In this document: positions 46,203-55,224 of the stretch, in pieces
Numbering within the stretch: position 1 is the stretch's first letter
Layout: each line of letters opens with the position of its first letter
Source of the DNA: DASUPK01 sp963848955
GTDB taxonomy: Bacteria > Actinomycetota > Thermoleophilia > Solirubrobacterales > 70-9
Direction: 5' to 3'
NCBI GenBank assembly: GCA_963848955.1
Contig: CAWKFQ010000007.1
Coordinates: 10,020-74,019 of the forward strand
DNA length: 64,000 bases
Made by a program: the position numbers and the translations under genes
The notes under the pieces: model-generated
The model's input: the letters and a program-made list of their open reading frames with translations, nothing else
Databases searched by the model: none
Told to the model about the DNA's origin: nothing

Positions 46203-46439
46203 CTACTCGGGTACCGACGTCTTGATGGAAAGGGCGTGAATCGAGCCGTCGTCGAAGCGGGTCTGAACGGCCCTCTTGACGAGCTTGTGCTGCTCGATCC
46301 GGGAGAGGCCATCGAACTGCGGCGCCGTGACGGTGGCGCGCAGGTGGTCCTGGGTGCCGGTCTCGTCGAAGACCTCGACCTGAGCCCCGGGCAGCGAGGC
46401 CTCGATCATCAGTCGCACCTCGTCGAGTGAGATCGCCAT
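46203..46439 (-). CDS. bolA: BolA-family protein
   Basis: 78 residues: a helix-strand-strand-helix fold with LPGAQVEVFDETGTQDHLRATV and the conserved IEQHKLVKRAV helix followed by DGSIHALSIKT, with the invariant His. BolA and CGFS glutaredoxins form [2Fe-2S] heterodimers, and the two genes are adjacent here. I use ATG 46439: TACGAT ends 8 bases upstream (leaderless); a GTG at 46460 is possible. Confidence 0.88.
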   Translation of the reverse strand: MAISLDEVRLMIEASLPGAQVEVFDETGTQDHLRATVTAPQFDGLSRIEQHKLVKRAVQTRFDDGSIHALSIKTSVPE

Positions 46440-46562
46440 CGGCGCCAATCGTACGTGCACGGACGCCAGGGTAAGATCGATTCGGGCCGCGCTGGGGCAG
46501 GACCTGGCGCTGGACGCAGCGAGACGTAGCGGACACGGCCCACAGACGAAGGAGGAATCCGT

Positions 46563-47345
46563 TTGAACGCCTGGACTGCCACGGCGCTGTCCGAGCTCAC
46601 CTCGGCTGAGCGCCAGGTCGCCGACTTGCTACCGATCGAGGCCGACCCCGCCGAGGCGCGGGCGGTGCTCGACGAGGTTCCCTACTGGTTCCACACCTTC
46701 GCGCTCAACCGCGCGGAGGGCATCTACGCGCCGGGTGCCGCGCGCGACCACCGCTACAGGGTTCCCGCGATCCCCGCGAGCTTCGACGGGCTCTCCGTGC
46801 TCGATATCGGGACCTTCGACGGCTTCTATGCCTTCCTCGCGGAGGCCAGAGGCGCGGAGCGTGTCGTCGCCGTCGACAACGAGCAGTACGTCGAATGGGT
46901 CAAGGCTCGCTGGGACGTCGAGTTGGAGGGCGGTGAGGGCTTCCGCGCGATCCACGAGCTGCTCCACTCGAGCGTCGCGTACCGGAAGCTGGATGCGCTC
47001 GACCTCGACCGTCTGAATGAGAGCTTCGACTTCATCTTCTGCTGCGGAATCCTGCACCGGGTCGAGGCTCCCGGCCGATTGCTGGAGGTGCTGAGCCGCC
47101 GGCTATCCGAAGGCGGCAGGGTCCTGATCGAGACCCTCGGCGTCGTCGAGGAGCCCGACGACGGCGACCCCGTCCACCGCTACCGCCCGGGGGAGGTCTA
47201 CCCCCACGACGATTACGTCTACTGGGGGTTCACGGCCGCCGGGATCGAGATGCTCGCCAGGAAGAGCGGGTTCACGCGCTTCGAGACTGTCGACGCTCCG
47301 GTAATCGACGGTCACCCGCGGATCATCGGCTGGCTGCGGCGCTGA
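46563..47345 (+). CDS. SAM-dependent methyltransferase, CmoB-like
   Basis: 260 residues, class I methyltransferase: VLDIGTFDGFYAFLAEARGA (SAM site), VVAVDNEQYVEW, FDFIFCCGILHRVEAPGRLLEVL (motif IV/V) and GGRVLIETLG. Closest in pattern to the DUF1698/CmoB group, though the tRNA modification itself is not shown. TTG start at 46563 after a strong AGGAGG seven bases upstream; TAAGAT near 46471 may be the -10 box. Confidence 0.8.
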   Translation: MNAWTATALSELTSAERQVADLLPIEADPAEARAVLDEVPYWFHTFALNRAEGIYAPGAARDHRYRVPAIPASFDGLSVLDIGTFDGFYAFLAEARGAERVVAVDNEQYVEWVKARWDVELEGGEGFRAIHELLHSSVAYRKLDALDLDRLNESFDFIFCCGILHRVEAPGRLLEVLSRRLSEGGRVLIETLGVVEEPDDGDPVHRYRPGEVYPHDDYVYWGFTAAGIEMLARKSGFTRFETVDAPVIDGHPRIIGWLRR

Positions 47346-47432
47346 GCAGATCCCTGCTTCACCAAATGGTCACCGCCTGTTTGCAGGGGTTTCACATCGA
47401 TTTGGGGCAGCGACGGTCACCCTACGATCACC

Positions 47433-48200
47433 GTGGCTGGCGATCTGATCGCCCATCGGTTGGGCAGGGCTTATGGCCCGGACAACTCGGAGGCGGCATT
47501 GCGCCGCTCGCTCGCCGGACCGATGGAGGGTGTCGAGACTGACGTCTGCCTGACGGCGGACGGCGAGCTCGTTCTACTGCACGACCCGCTTCTCTCCCTT
47601 GGCACGACGCTCTCGGGCTGGGCACATGAGCGATACGCCGAAGAGCTGCGGCAGGCGAGCATCCTCGATTCGAGCGGTGCGCCCGTCGGTGAGCCTCCCC
47701 TGACTCTCGCCCGGCTGCTCGAGCTGACTCCACCAGAGTTGGTCGTGCAGGTCGAGGTCAAGACGCAGTCGAACCCGGAGCTCGCCCGCCGGACGGCGGC
47801 GGCCATCTGCGAGCGCTATCGCCACTCGCCGGAGCGGCGCAGGCTCGAGGTGATCAGCTTTCACACCGACGCGTGCGAGGTGGCAGCGGCGGCGGGCTTC
47901 CGAACCCGCCTCGTCATCTGGGCCGACTACGCGCCGGACGTGTTGGCGGGTTGGGCAGTGCGCCACGGCGTCACCGGCGTGAAGATCGAGCACTTCCTGC
48001 TCTCCGATCAGCTCGTCAGGACCCTGCGATTGGCGGGAATCACGGTCAGCACCGGAACGATCAACGACGTCGAGTTGCTGGAAAAGGTCCTCGCCGCCGA
48101 GCCGCGCTGCATAACCACCGACCGGCCGCACGAGCTGCGCGCGGAGGCGATCGCCAGGGGGCTGCTGCCCGTCGGGTATGCGCTCTCCGAGGCCGCCTGA
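47433..48200 (+). CDS. Glycerophosphodiester phosphodiesterase
   Basis: 255 residues, TIM barrel: IAHRLGRAYGPDNSEAAL with the first catalytic His and Asn/Glu, GVETDVCLTADGELVLLHDP with Glu, Asp and second His, and VEVKTQ. Cleaves glycerophosphodiesters to glycerol 3-phosphate. No signal peptide, so cytoplasmic. GTG 47433 has TACGAT four bases upstream. Convergent with the FprA gene. Confidence 0.88.
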   Translation: MAGDLIAHRLGRAYGPDNSEAALRRSLAGPMEGVETDVCLTADGELVLLHDPLLSLGTTLSGWAHERYAEELRQASILDSSGAPVGEPPLTLARLLELTPPELVVQVEVKTQSNPELARRTAAAICERYRHSPERRRLEVISFHTDACEVAAAAGFRTRLVIWADYAPDVLAGWAVRHGVTGVKIEHFLLSDQLVRTLRLAGITVSTGTINDVELLEKVLAAEPRCITTDRPHELRAEAIARGLLPVGYALSEAA

Positions 48201-48222
48201 GCTTCGGCGGCAGAGGCCGGGC

Positions 48223-49629
48223 TCAGGCCGCCGTCTTGGCGGCCTTCGAGGCCTCGACCAGGTCATGAACGCGGTAGAGCTTGATGCGGGGGCGGCCATG
48301 AGGCTTGCCGGCCTCGACCTCGGCGGCGTCGATCGCCTGCCAGCCCTCGAAGGTGACGTGGTCGGGCTTGCGCTCGTCGAGCAGTGCCTGGATCGCCCCC
48401 CGGTCGGCTGCGAGCTCCGCCTCGGGGATCGTTCCGGCCTCGAGGTCGGCGAAGAGGTTGTCGACGGTCTCCTGAGCGTCCTTCTTGTTGGTCCCGATCA
48501 CGCCGGAGGGCCCCCGCTTGATCCAGCCGACCGCGTAGAGGCCGGGCACCTGCTCGCCCTCGCCGTCGTGGACGCGCCCACCGTCGTTGTGGATCAGGCC
48601 GCGGCCGTCGTCGAAGGGGATGCCCTCGATCGGGATCCCCTTGTAGCCGATGGATCGCAGGATCAGGCCGCAGTCGATCGTCTCGCGCTCGCCGGTGTCG
48701 ACCGCGCGGAGCCGCCCGGAGTCGTCGCGCTGCAGCTCGTTCTTCCCGACCACGATCCGTTCCACTCTGCCGTCCCCCTGGATCTCCACGGGTGAGCGGA
48801 GGAAGCGCACCACGATCCGCTTGTTCTTTCCCTCCGGCTCGCGCTGGGCGAAGTCGGTGAAGATGTCGACGTTGCGGCGGTTGGTCGGATCGGCGTCGTC
48901 GGAGTCGAGCCACTCCCGGCTGAGGTCGTCGAGCTCCATCTCGCCGGCGTCGACGTCGATGTCGGCGTCGACCATTTCGCCCAGTTCGCGGACCTCGGGG
49001 TTGGTGAACGCCGCCTGGGCGGGGCCGCGGCGACCGAGCACCAGGATCTCCTTGACCGAGGCGGCGTTGAAGGCCTCGATCGCGTGGTCTGCGGTGTCGG
49101 TCTCGCCCAGCTCGTCGGGGGTCAGGGCGAGCATCCGCGCGACGTCGGCTGCGACGTTCCCGTTGCCGATCACGACGACGCGCTCACAGGAGAGATCGAA
49201 CTCCCGGTCGGCGAAATCCGGGTGAGCGTTGTACCAGTTGACGAATTCCGTGGCGGGATGGCTGCCGGGAAGGTCCTCGCCCGGGATCCCGAGATGCCGG
49301 TCGGTTGCGGTGCCGTAGGCGAAGACCACGGCGTGGTAGCGCTCCCGCAGCTCATCGACCGAGACGTCGTTCCCGATCTCGACGTTGCCGAAGAACCGGA
49401 ACTCCGGTCGGGCCGCTGTCTTCTCGTAGACGCGGATCACCGACTTGATCTTGGGATGGTCCGGTGCAACGCCGAAGCGGACCAGCCCGTAGGGGGTGGG
49501 GAGGCGGTCGAACATATCGACCTCTGCGTGGGTGCCCTCATGCTTGAGAATGTGCTCGGCCGTGTAGAAGCCGGCCGGGCCAGAGCCGACGATTGCGACG
49601 CGCAGGGGTGTCAGTTCGCTCCCAATCAA
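48223..49629 (-). CDS. Ferredoxin-NADP reductase (FprA / adrenodoxin-reductase type)
   Basis: About 468 residues with two dinucleotide folds: VAIVGSGPAGFYTAEHIL (FAD), YGLVRFGVAPDHPKIKSV, VVIGNGNVAADVARML (NADP) and GWIKRGPSGVIGTNKKDA near the end, the adrenodoxin-reductase signature. Passes electrons from NADPH to a ferredoxin, for example for P450s such as the one at 22.5 kb (inference). Start is a TTG at 49629, the only plausible codon between the FAD motif and TACCCT at 49641-49646. Follows hemQ by 26 bases. Confidence 0.9.
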   Translation of the reverse strand: MIGSELTPLRVAIVGSGPAGFYTAEHILKHEGTHAEVDMFDRLPTPYGLVRFGVAPDHPKIKSVIRVYEKTAARPEFRFFGNVEIGNDVSVDELRERYHAVVFAYGTATDRHLGIPGEDLPGSHPATEFVNWYNAHPDFADREFDLSCERVVVIGNGNVAADVARMLALTPDELGETDTADHAIEAFNAASVKEILVLGRRGPAQAAFTNPEVRELGEMVDADIDVDAGEMELDDLSREWLDSDDADPTNRRNVDIFTDFAQREPEGKNKRIVVRFLRSPVEIQGDGRVERIVVGKNELQRDDSGRLRAVDTGERETIDCGLILRSIGYKGIPIEGIPFDDGRGLIHNDGGRVHDGEGEQVPGLYAVGWIKRGPSGVIGTNKKDAQETVDNLFADLEAGTIPEAELAADRGAIQALLDERKPDHVTFEGWQAIDAAEVEAGKPHGRPRIKLYRVHDLVEASKAAKTAA

Positions 49630-49655
49630 ACGGACGCGAAAGGGTAGTGGCTGGG

Positions 49656-50357
49656 CTAGGCGGGAGTGGGGGCAACCGCCGTGGCGGCGGTGCCGTCGAG
49701 AGCGTCTAGTGCGCGGGCGGGCGACATTGCCACGCAGGTGAAGATCGGGGTGTCGCGCAGCGTGTAGGAGCTCGACTCGGTGCCCCTCAGCTCCTGGACG
49801 AGGTCGAGGAACTCTCCCGGGTCGTCGCCCTCGAAGGAGACGACGAACTCCTGGTCGTCGAGTCCGAACGAATACGCCGTGTTGATCGAGATCTCCGGGT
49901 AACGGCGGCCGACCTCGATGTGATTGGCCATGATCCGCTGGCGCTCCTCCAGCGGCAGCCCGTACCACTCGCGCTTCTTGTCGAGGGGGTAGACGAAGAG
50001 GTACCTACGGTCGGAGGTGCAGATCTCGGGCCGGGACTCGGAGTCCGAGTACGGGGACGGCTTCGTCATCGCCAGATACGAATACGGCGTGCTGGCCCAG
50101 CGGGCCAGTCCGCTCTGGCCGAGGACCACGTGGAAGGTGTGGATGTCCTCCAGGATCGGGCTCTGGGTGAGCAGCAGGAGGTCCACGTCGCCGCGGGTGC
50201 CGACCGTGGAATACGCTCGCAGCGAGCGGTCCTCCGCGAAGTCGTCGCAGGCCGCCTGGAACTCGGCCTTGTCGCGGGCTCGCTCCCCCGTATCGCGCCT
50301 GCGCCAGGCGGGGTCGAGCTTGAAGAACGTGAACTTGACGAACGTGCGGTCGGCCAC
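49656..50357 (-). CDS. hemQ: Coproheme decarboxylase (HemQ, chlorite-dismutase family)
   Basis: 233 residues: FVKFTFFKLDPAWRRR at the start, then YSYLAMTKPSPYS, RRYLFVYPLDKKREWYGL with the active-site Tyr and Lys region, MANHIEVGRRYPEI with the heme His area, and GLDDQEFVVSFEGDDP. HemQ makes protoheme from coproheme in monoderm bacteria. GTG 50357 lies 7 bases after TACTCT (leaderless) and only 13 bases from the divergent start at 50371. Rest of the heme pathway is not in the window. Confidence 0.9.
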   Translation of the reverse strand: MADRTFVKFTFFKLDPAWRRRDTGERARDKAEFQAACDDFAEDRSLRAYSTVGTRGDVDLLLLTQSPILEDIHTFHVVLGQSGLARWASTPYSYLAMTKPSPYSDSESRPEICTSDRRYLFVYPLDKKREWYGLPLEERQRIMANHIEVGRRYPEISINTAYSFGLDDQEFVVSFEGDDPGEFLDLVQELRGTESSSYTLRDTPIFTCVAMSPARALDALDGTAATAVAPTPA

Positions 50358-50370
50358 GAGACGAAGAGTA

Positions 50371-52305
50371 GTGGCCGCCGCGCTCACCGCCGGGACGCTG
50401 TTGTGCGGGCTCGCGGCGCCCGCTGGGGCCGCTTCGACGCCTGGGCCGAGCGTGACCCTTGCGGTCCTGCCCCGGGACACGACCGTTGCGGACCTCGCCA
50501 GGGTGAGCGGGATGTCGCTCGGGCTGCTGAGCGCCGGCATCGGACAGGTCCCCTCGCAGCAGACCTTCCTGGACGTCTCGCAGGGAAGGCGGATCGACGA
50601 TTCGCTCTACCACCGCAGCCTGCCGGGGCTCTTCCCGTTCGCCCGGGAGGTCCCGAACTGGGCCGAGGTGATCGAGCGGGCGGATGATGCTCCGGCGGAC
50701 CTGACCCCCGGCCTGCTCGCGACCACGCTGCGAGCCGCCGGCGTTCCCGCGTCGGCCGAGCAACCGATGACTGCTGCAGCGCTTACGGCCGCGGATGTCG
50801 ACGGCCTCGTCTCGCCCTCCCCTCCGGGCGAGTGCGTGCGGCGCCGCTGTCCGGGGCTCGCCGTGGTCAGGGCGGGGGAAGCGGAGCTTCCCGGTCTCGT
50901 CAGAAGGCTGGGGGGCGGCGACCTGCTCATCGCGCTCGCAGCTCCGCCACCGGGGGAGAACGAAGCTCTCCCGATCGGGATCGCCGGCCGTGGCTTCGAC
51001 GGCGACCTCACCTCGGACTCCACCAGGACGGACGGCTACGTGCTCTCGACCGATCTGGCACCGACGATCCTGCGGCGCCTCGGCCTGGCGGTCCCCGATC
51101 AGATGGACGGCGAGCCGATCCGCTCGGAGGGGGACCTGGATCCCGGCGCGATCGAGGACCGGGCCCGACGCATGGAGGCGATCCCGAATCGGCGTGCTCC
51201 GGTGGTCATCGGCTGCCTCGCCGCCTGGGTCCTGCTTGCCGGTGCGGCGGCGTTTGCTCCAGGGGTGCGGAGAAGGGCCTTCGCCTGGCTCGCTCTCGCC
51301 TTCGCCTACATGCCGCTCATGCTTCTGGCCGGGGCGGCGATCGAGCCGAGCGCAGTCGCCGAGGGCGTGCTGGTGGGTCTAGGGGCAGCGGTGCTTGCGG
51401 CGGTCACCCTCCGATTCGTCCCCGGATGGTGGGCGCTTGCGAGCGCCTGTGCGATCACGGTGAGCGCCTACGGGATCGACGTGATCGCCGGGTCCGGGCT
51501 GACGGCGCTCTCGCTGCTCGGCCCCAATCCGATCTTCGGGGTGCGCTTCTACGGGATCGGCAACGAGCTCGAGGCGTTGATCGCGGTGATGGTGCCCGTG
51601 GGGGTGGGGGCGGGGCTCAGCGCTTACACCGGCTGGGGAAGGCGGGTGGGCCGGCGCGGTGCGGTTGCCGCGTTCCTGGCCGCGGGCGGCTTGGCTGCCG
51701 CGGTCTTCGCCGCGGGCCGCTTCGGTGCCGACGTCGGCGCGGCGATCGTCCTGCCGGTTGGTGCCGCCGTGGCAGCCGCCTTCCTGGCAGTCGCGCAGGA
51801 TGGTGAGCGCTTTCCCGGCTCTGCGCCAGGAAAGTGCTCGAGATTCCGCTGGGGCGCGGCCTTGGTCGCCGCTCCGCTCGCTGGCCTGGTCCTGCTCGCC
51901 TTCATTGATCTGGTTTCAGGCGGCAACTCCCACCTGACACGTTCGGTCCTCGACGCCGGCGGGGCCGAGGATCTCGCCGACCTCGCCGAACGGCGGCTGC
52001 GGCTCTCCGCGCACGACTTCGGGCAGGCGGCCGGAAACCCCCTGTTCTGGGTCGTCGTGGTGGGGATTTGCGCGGCGGTCGCACAGCGGCGCCGGATCGA
52101 CGCCTGGCTCGGGCACGCCCCGATTGCACGCGCCGGCCTGCTCGGCGCTTGCGTGGCGGTCGCTGTGGGCGTGCTCGTCAACGATTCGGGGGCGACCTTT
52201 CTCGTGCTCGGCTCGCTCGCTCTTGGGGCATTTTTGGCGTTCGCCTGGTCGCAGGCAGGAAAAATCAGTAGTTCGCCGCGTAATGGGCGAGCGGGCGCCG
52301 GGTAA
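50371..52305 (+). CDS. Polytopic membrane protein with phosphatase-superfamily-like outer domain
   Basis: 644 residues. Signal-like start (LCGLAAPAGAAS), an outside domain of about 260 residues, then ten or so membrane helices from residue 270. In the outside domain, SMSLGLLSAGIG and, at its end, LSTDLAPTILRRLGLAVPDQMDGEPI closely resemble the closing part of alkaline-phosphatase/sulfatase-fold enzymes. Metal ligands of that fold are not all visible, so the domain may be inactive. Sits before the GT4-flippase fusion; a role in envelope lipid or glycan work is possible (inference). Confidence 0.7.
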   Translation: MAAALTAGTLLCGLAAPAGAASTPGPSVTLAVLPRDTTVADLARVSGMSLGLLSAGIGQVPSQQTFLDVSQGRRIDDSLYHRSLPGLFPFAREVPNWAEVIERADDAPADLTPGLLATTLRAAGVPASAEQPMTAAALTAADVDGLVSPSPPGECVRRRCPGLAVVRAGEAELPGLVRRLGGGDLLIALAAPPPGENEALPIGIAGRGFDGDLTSDSTRTDGYVLSTDLAPTILRRLGLAVPDQMDGEPIRSEGDLDPGAIEDRARRMEAIPNRRAPVVIGCLAAWVLLAGAAAFAPGVRRRAFAWLALAFAYMPLMLLAGAAIEPSAVAEGVLVGLGAAVLAAVTLRFVPGWWALASACAITVSAYGIDVIAGSGLTALSLLGPNPIFGVRFYGIGNELEALIAVMVPVGVGAGLSAYTGWGRRVGRRGAVAAFLAAGGLAAAVFAAGRFGADVGAAIVLPVGAAVAAAFLAVAQDGERFPGSAPGKCSRFRWGAALVAAPLAGLVLLAFIDLVSGGNSHLTRSVLDAGGAEDLADLAERRLRLSAHDFGQAAGNPLFWVVVVGICAAVAQRRRIDAWLGHAPIARAGLLGACVAVAVGVLVNDSGATFLVLGSLALGAFLAFAWSQAGKISSSPRNGRAGAG

Positions 52306-52364
52306 GTGACCGAGGTGTGACTTCCGACACGAAGCACCGCCAGCCTTCTCGGTACCCTGGTTCC

Positions 52365-54689
52365 ATGCGCATTGCGCTTGTCTCGCCGTACTCCTGGACG
52401 TACCAGGGAGGCGTGAACAGGCATGTCGAGGCGCTCGCGGAGCAGTTCATATCCCAGGGAGAGCACGTTCGAGTGCTCGCCCCGTGGGATCCGCCGGGTT
52501 TCCTCAGCCGCCGCCTCCACCGTTCCCAACCCGAGCTCCGGGAGGCTCCCGACTACCTCGTTCCCCTCGGGCGGACCGTCGGTTACGGGGCGAACGGCGC
52601 CGTCTCCAACCTCTCCTCCTTCCCGGAGGGCCCGATCTCGCTCCGGCGCGAGCTCCGAGCCGGCAACTACGACGTGGTCCACGTGCATGAGCCGCTCGCT
52701 CCACTGGTCGGCTGGGACGCGATGACCTTCAGGGGTGCGCCGGTGGTCGGCACCTTCCACGCCTACTCGACCAGAGCCTTCCCCAATCACATCGCGACGC
52801 TGTTGGGCGCCAGGCGCCGGCTCAACCAGCTCTCGGCCCGGATCGCGGTCTCGGAGGCCGCCGCCTGGACCGGCCGCCGTTGGTTCGGCGGCGACTATGT
52901 GATCGTCCCGAACGGCGTCGACGTCGAGGCGACGCCGAAGGGCCCCAAGGCGCGGAGCGATGAGCTGCGCCTGCTGTTCGTCGGGCGGGCGGAAGAGCGC
53001 AAGGGGCTGCCCGTGCTGCTCTCGGCCTTCCAGGCGCTGGTCGAGCAGGTTCCCTCCCGGCTGACCGTCATCGGGGCCGATCCCGAGGATCTCTCACGGC
53101 TGATCTCCGACCCCGAAGTGCTCTCACACATCGACGTGCTCGGCAAGGTGTCCGACTCTGTCCTCTGGCGCCACCTCGGTGACGCCGACCTGCTCTGCGC
53201 GCCCTCCCTGGCCGGCGAGAGCTTCGGCATGGTCCTGACGGAGGCCTTCGCCGCGGGCACGCCCGTGATCGCCTCGGAGATCGCCGGCTACAGGGACGTC
53301 GTCACCGACGGTGTCGACGGCGTCCTGGTGCCGCCCGCCGACCCGCAGGCCTTGGCCGAGGAGCTCCAGCTCCTCGCCCACGAGCCCGAGCGACTCGTTG
53401 CGATGGGCGAGGCCGGCCGCCGCAGCGCCGAGCGCTATGCCTGGCCGCGCGTTGCCGATCAGGTCAAGAAGGTCTACGAGTGGGTGACGGAAACCGCCCC
53501 CGCCTCGCTATCTCAGGCCGAGTCGGCGGCGAGGCGGACGGGGCTCGTTCGCATCGACGGCGGGCCGAGGCGCCCCGCCAAGCGCCTCCCATCTCTCGAG
53601 CCGGCTCCGACGACCGGTGGCGGCCGTGGCCGGCGCGTGGCGCGCAAGGCGGGCGTCGCCGTCGCGGGGGTGCTCGGCCTGCTTCTCACGGCGCTCGCCG
53701 CACGGCGGATCGGCGTCGACCGCGTGGCCGCCAACATCATCGACTCGGACCTCAAGTGGGTGCTGATCGCCTGCGCGCTGATGGTCGGCGCGATGTTCGC
53801 CCGCGCCGCGTCGTGGATCGCAATCGCCCGGGCGGCGCTTCCCGGCAGGGTGGTGAGGCGCCGCGACGTCACCTCGGCGACGATGATCGGGGTCCTCATG
53901 TCGGCGACGCTGCCGGCCAGGCTCGGTGAGCCGGCGAGGGCGATGGTCCTCTCCCGGCGAGTCGGCCGGATGCGCGAGACCTTCCCGGTGCTGATCGGGA
54001 CCCTGGTCTCGCAGACCGCGATCAACATCTTCGCGCTGGTCCTGCTCGGCGGGATCATCGTCTCCACCACCGACCTCTTCCAGGCGAGTACGCAGAAGCT
54101 GTTCCTGGTCTCGACCGCTCCGCTCCTGATCCTGCTCGCCGTCCTTCTCGCTCCGTCGCTGGTCAAGGTGAACGGCAAGGGCCGGGTGGCGCGCGCGATC
54201 CAGACCGTTCGAGGAGCGATCCAGCAGGCGCGCCGGGGACTCACCGTCTTCCGCGATCCCCGCCGGGGCTCGTTCGCGACGTTCGCCCAGCTCTTCGCCT
54301 GGTTCCTGCAGCTGCTGGCCTGCTGGGCGCTGTTCGCGGCGCTCGGCCTCGACCACAAGGTGGCGATCGGCGCCGCCGCCGCCTGTCTCTTCGCCGTCAA
54401 CGTCACCGCGGTCGTCCCGGCGACGCCGTCCAACATCGGCATCTTCCAGCTGGCGATCATCAGCGTGCTCACCAAGGGCTTCGGAATCCCGGCCGCCGAT
54501 GCGCTCGCCTACGGGGTGATCCTGCAGGCGGTCGAGATCGCGACAGCCGTCGCCCTGGGCGTCCCCGCGCTGGTTCGGGAGGGCGTCACCTGGTCTGACA
54601 TGCGCATCCGAGCGCTGTCGGCCGCCCCTGTGCACCTCCCGCCACAGCCGCGCTCCCGCGATCGCGGCACCGAGCACATCTCCCTCTAG
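52365..54689 (+). CDS. Fusion of GT4 glycosyltransferase (PimA-like) and YbhN/AglD-type membrane domain
   Basis: 774 residues. Part one (1-390) is a GT-B retaining transferase: SPYSWTYQGGVNRHVEALA, HVHEPLAPLVG, LLFVGRAEERKGL (donor Arg/Lys) and ESFGMVLTEAFAAGTPVIAS (Ex7E). A linker of 40 residues leads to part two (430-740) with eight or so helices: SATLPARLGEPARAMVLSR and VPATPSNIGIFQLAII are the LPG_synthase_TM/UPF0104 motifs. It may mannosylate a phospholipid and move or modify it in the membrane (inference). TACCCT ends 6 bases before the ATG. Confidence 0.87.
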   Translation: MRIALVSPYSWTYQGGVNRHVEALAEQFISQGEHVRVLAPWDPPGFLSRRLHRSQPELREAPDYLVPLGRTVGYGANGAVSNLSSFPEGPISLRRELRAGNYDVVHVHEPLAPLVGWDAMTFRGAPVVGTFHAYSTRAFPNHIATLLGARRRLNQLSARIAVSEAAAWTGRRWFGGDYVIVPNGVDVEATPKGPKARSDELRLLFVGRAEERKGLPVLLSAFQALVEQVPSRLTVIGADPEDLSRLISDPEVLSHIDVLGKVSDSVLWRHLGDADLLCAPSLAGESFGMVLTEAFAAGTPVIASEIAGYRDVVTDGVDGVLVPPADPQALAEELQLLAHEPERLVAMGEAGRRSAERYAWPRVADQVKKVYEWVTETAPASLSQAESAARRTGLVRIDGGPRRPAKRLPSLEPAPTTGGGRGRRVARKAGVAVAGVLGLLLTALAARRIGVDRVAANIIDSDLKWVLIACALMVGAMFARAASWIAIARAALPGRVVRRRDVTSATMIGVLMSATLPARLGEPARAMVLSRRVGRMRETFPVLIGTLVSQTAINIFALVLLGGIIVSTTDLFQASTQKLFLVSTAPLLILLAVLLAPSLVKVNGKGRVARAIQTVRGAIQQARRGLTVFRDPRRGSFATFAQLFAWFLQLLACWALFAALGLDHKVAIGAAAACLFAVNVTAVVPATPSNIGIFQLAIISVLTKGFGIPAADALAYGVILQAVEIATAVALGVPALVREGVTWSDMRIRALSAAPVHLPPQPRSRDRGTEHISL

Positions 54690-54724
54690 GGTCTCGGCCG
54701 CATTGGCCGTTTGGTGGATGGTTC

Positions 54725-54744
54725 TTACCCGAGGCGTCGGGTAA
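54725..54744. promoter_or_regulatory. Perfect 8-base inverted repeat overlapping a -10 box
   Basis: TTACCCGA, GGCG, TCGGGTAA, with the right arm running into TAATAC (54742-54747), a likely -10 box 9 bases before the ATG of the SnoaL-like gene at 54757. The layout fits a repressor dimer site. Regulator unknown. Confidence 0.55.
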
Positions 54745-54756
54745 TACACGGACCCC

Positions 54757-55197
54757 ATGGCCAACAGAGAGGCGCAGTTGCGGGCGATTGCCGCCATGTT
54801 CGACGCCTTCGCCCACCTGGACGCCGACGAGTTCGCCAGCCACCTGACCGAGGACGTGGTCTTCCGGCCGTCCGCTTTCGTCACCGGGCAGAGCGAATTC
54901 CTGGGCCGGGAGGCCGTTCGTCAGAACCTCGTCGAGCTCGGCGAAGAACGGGAGCAGAGAGAGAACGTGGTGCGCCTACGACCGCTGGCCCTGTACATCG
55001 ACCGCGAGGACGAGACCAAGATCCTGGCCCTCGCCCGCTTCACGGTGATCCGCCCGACCAGGGACTCGTTCGACACCGATGTGGCTTTTCTCCACACGAT
55101 GAGGGGCGAGCAGGTGGCTGAGCTTCGAACCTGGCTCGACCACGCGGATGGAATTGGGCACCTGGCGAGCCCCGAGGAGGTGCCTTTCCCGAATTAG
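54757..55197 (+). CDS. SnoaL/NTF2-like protein
   Basis: 146 residues of the NTF2-like cone fold: LRAIAAMFDAFAHLDADEFASHLTEDVVFRP, spread over two helices and a strand, then ALARFTVIRPT and FLHTMRGEQVAELRTWLDHADG. Small-molecule binding or isomerase/hydrolase roles are known for the fold; none can be assigned. Sole gene behind the inverted repeat at 54725. Confidence 0.75.
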   Translation: MANREAQLRAIAAMFDAFAHLDADEFASHLTEDVVFRPSAFVTGQSEFLGREAVRQNLVELGEEREQRENVVRLRPLALYIDREDETKILALARFTVIRPTRDSFDTDVAFLHTMRGEQVAELRTWLDHADGIGHLASPEEVPFPN

Positions 55198-55224
55198 GTC
55201 GGCCCGCTGCGGGAGAATTGCGGC

